Shown here: piece after piece, positions 63,411 to 64,000 of the stretch
Layout of the letters: every line of letters starts with the position of its first letter
Position numbering within the stretch: the stretch's first letter is position 1
Made by a program: the position numbers and the translations under genes
Assembly: GCA_016702505.1 (NCBI GenBank)
Contig: JADJDU010000004.1
Coordinates: 124,001 to 188,000, forward strand
Origin: Microthrixaceae bacterium
GTDB taxonomy: Bacteria > Actinomycetota > Acidimicrobiia > Acidimicrobiales > Iamiaceae
Direction: 5' to 3'
DNA: 64,000 nucleotides
The notes under the pieces: model-generated
Seen by the model: only the letters and a program-made list of their open reading frames with translations
The model's database searches: none
Told to the model about the DNA's origin: nothing

Positions 63411-64000
63411 ATGAGAACCAGCCGACCAGTCAGCCTCCTGCTCGCCCTCGCCATGGTCACCACCATGGCTCTGGGGGCGTGCAGCTCCGGGGGAGACGAC
63501 AAGGCCTCAGACAAGACCACCACCACCAAGGGTGAGAGCGGCGGCGAAGACACCGCCACCACCGAAGGTGAAGGTGAAGGTGAAGGCGACGAGACCACCA
63601 CCACCGAGAAGGAAGACGACGGCGGCGACGTCGAGGTCTCCGCTGACGCCCGGGCCTACGTCGATGCCATGACCGAGTCCATGAAGGGCGAAAGGACTTC
63701 CCGCTGTCAGACGAGCAGACCGAGTGCTTCGCGGCCCGCACCGTGAACACCATCGGCGTCGACACCCTTCAGGCCGCTGGCATCAAGCCCGAGGACTTCG
63801 TCTCGGACAACTCGATGGACTTCTCCGAGGTGAAGCTCTCCGAGGACAAGGCCAACGAGATGTTCGACAACTTCGAGAAGTGCGGCATCGACATGCACGA
63901 GATGATGCTGGAATCAATGTCTCTCGAGGAGGAGATGACCGCCGGTCAGAAGGCGTGCATGGAGACCGTCCTCACCGAGGAGAACCTCCGCAAGCTCTGG
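63411..64000 (+). CDS. Secreted lipoprotein with acidic linker, one frameshift, runs off right edge
   Basis: ATG at 63411. MRTSRPVSLLLALAMVTTMALGACSS is a lipoprotein signal with lipobox LGAC. A Thr/Glu/Gly linker follows, then ADARAYVDAMTESM. At 63691-63693 one A is missing; the reading goes on in the next frame as DFPLSDEQTECFAARTVNTIG to MTAGQKACMETVLTEENLRKLW and the edge. Two or more Cys (TECFAAR, KCGID, KACME) could pair. I know no function. Confidence 0.7.

Overview
The window is high-GC DNA with actinobacterial gene content. The strongest phylogenetic signal is the crgA / trpG / pknB / pbpA / rodA / pstP / fhaB / fhaA / tRNA-Leu block at 48.8-58.6 kb. It is supported by a ceoBC-like TrkA pair beside an APC permease and an OB-fold protein, and by LGFP-repeat, DUF222-HNH and VapBC genes. 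A member of the Acidimicrobiia or a related deep actinobacterial line is my best guess; that is inference, since no rRNA gene is present.

Layout. Positions 1-7.3 kb are an accessory, scarred region: a Tat/lipoprotein serine hydrolase cut by the window edge, a DarT-DarG deletion scar, a frameshifted Fic gene, a 3'-truncated hsdM, a broken IS110-type transposase and an HTH-PIN pair. A 114-bp direct repeat flanks hsdM through the PIN gene, and one copy ends inside a tRNA-Arg gene. Positions 7.3-21.2 kb hold alkD, an alpha/beta hydrolase, an MBL hydrolase, a transglycosylase-like lipoprotein, two tRNA-Ser genes, a beta-propeller protein, two coupled LGFP-type surface proteins, pheA, and larB-larC for the nickel-pincer cofactor. 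Positions 21.3-28.8 kb hold an MBL hydrolase, the two TrkA/RCK proteins and KimA-like permease, an OB-fold protein, cbiX, gluQ and a CaiB-type CoA-transferase. Positions 28.8-35.3 kb hold an S33 peptidase, a NarL-type two-component system and small secreted or membrane proteins. Positions 35.3-48.6 kb are mostly acyl-CoA metabolism and transport: an HMG-CoA-synthase-like/DUF35 protein and thiolase, a TMEM165 protein behind a probable yybP-ykoY Mn2+ riboswitch, a four-domain fused branched-chain-type ABC transporter with its binding protein, an acyl-CoA ligase and a second, multiply frameshifted thiolase. Positions 48.8-58.6 kb are the cell-division/Ser-Thr kinase cluster. Positions 58.6-64 kb are again accessory: small unknown ORFs, a broken DUF222-HNH gene, a nucleotidyltransferase remnant, VapBC, a metallophosphoesterase, an SDR and a lipoprotein running off the right edge.

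How genes work together. The kinase cluster couples peptidoglycan synthesis (PbpA, RodA) to PASTA-kinase signalling (PknB, phosphatase PstP, FHA readers). TrkA1/TrkA2 probably gate or sense K+ transport beside the KimA-like carrier. The CaiB gene and the HMGCS-like/thiolase operon share a palindrome, TGACG-N3-CGTCA, suggesting one TetR-like repressor. LarB and LarC make part of the nickel-pincer cofactor, but LarE is not here.

Quality warning. Many genes are broken by single-base indels, mostly in short homopolymers, and a 119-nt nearly pure G tract sits at 38.1 kb. Several apparent pseudogenes (crgA, vapC, the metallophosphoesterase, the thiolase, the terminal lipoprotein) are therefore more likely sequencing errors than real decay. 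The hsdM truncation and the DarTG scar are different in kind and look structural.
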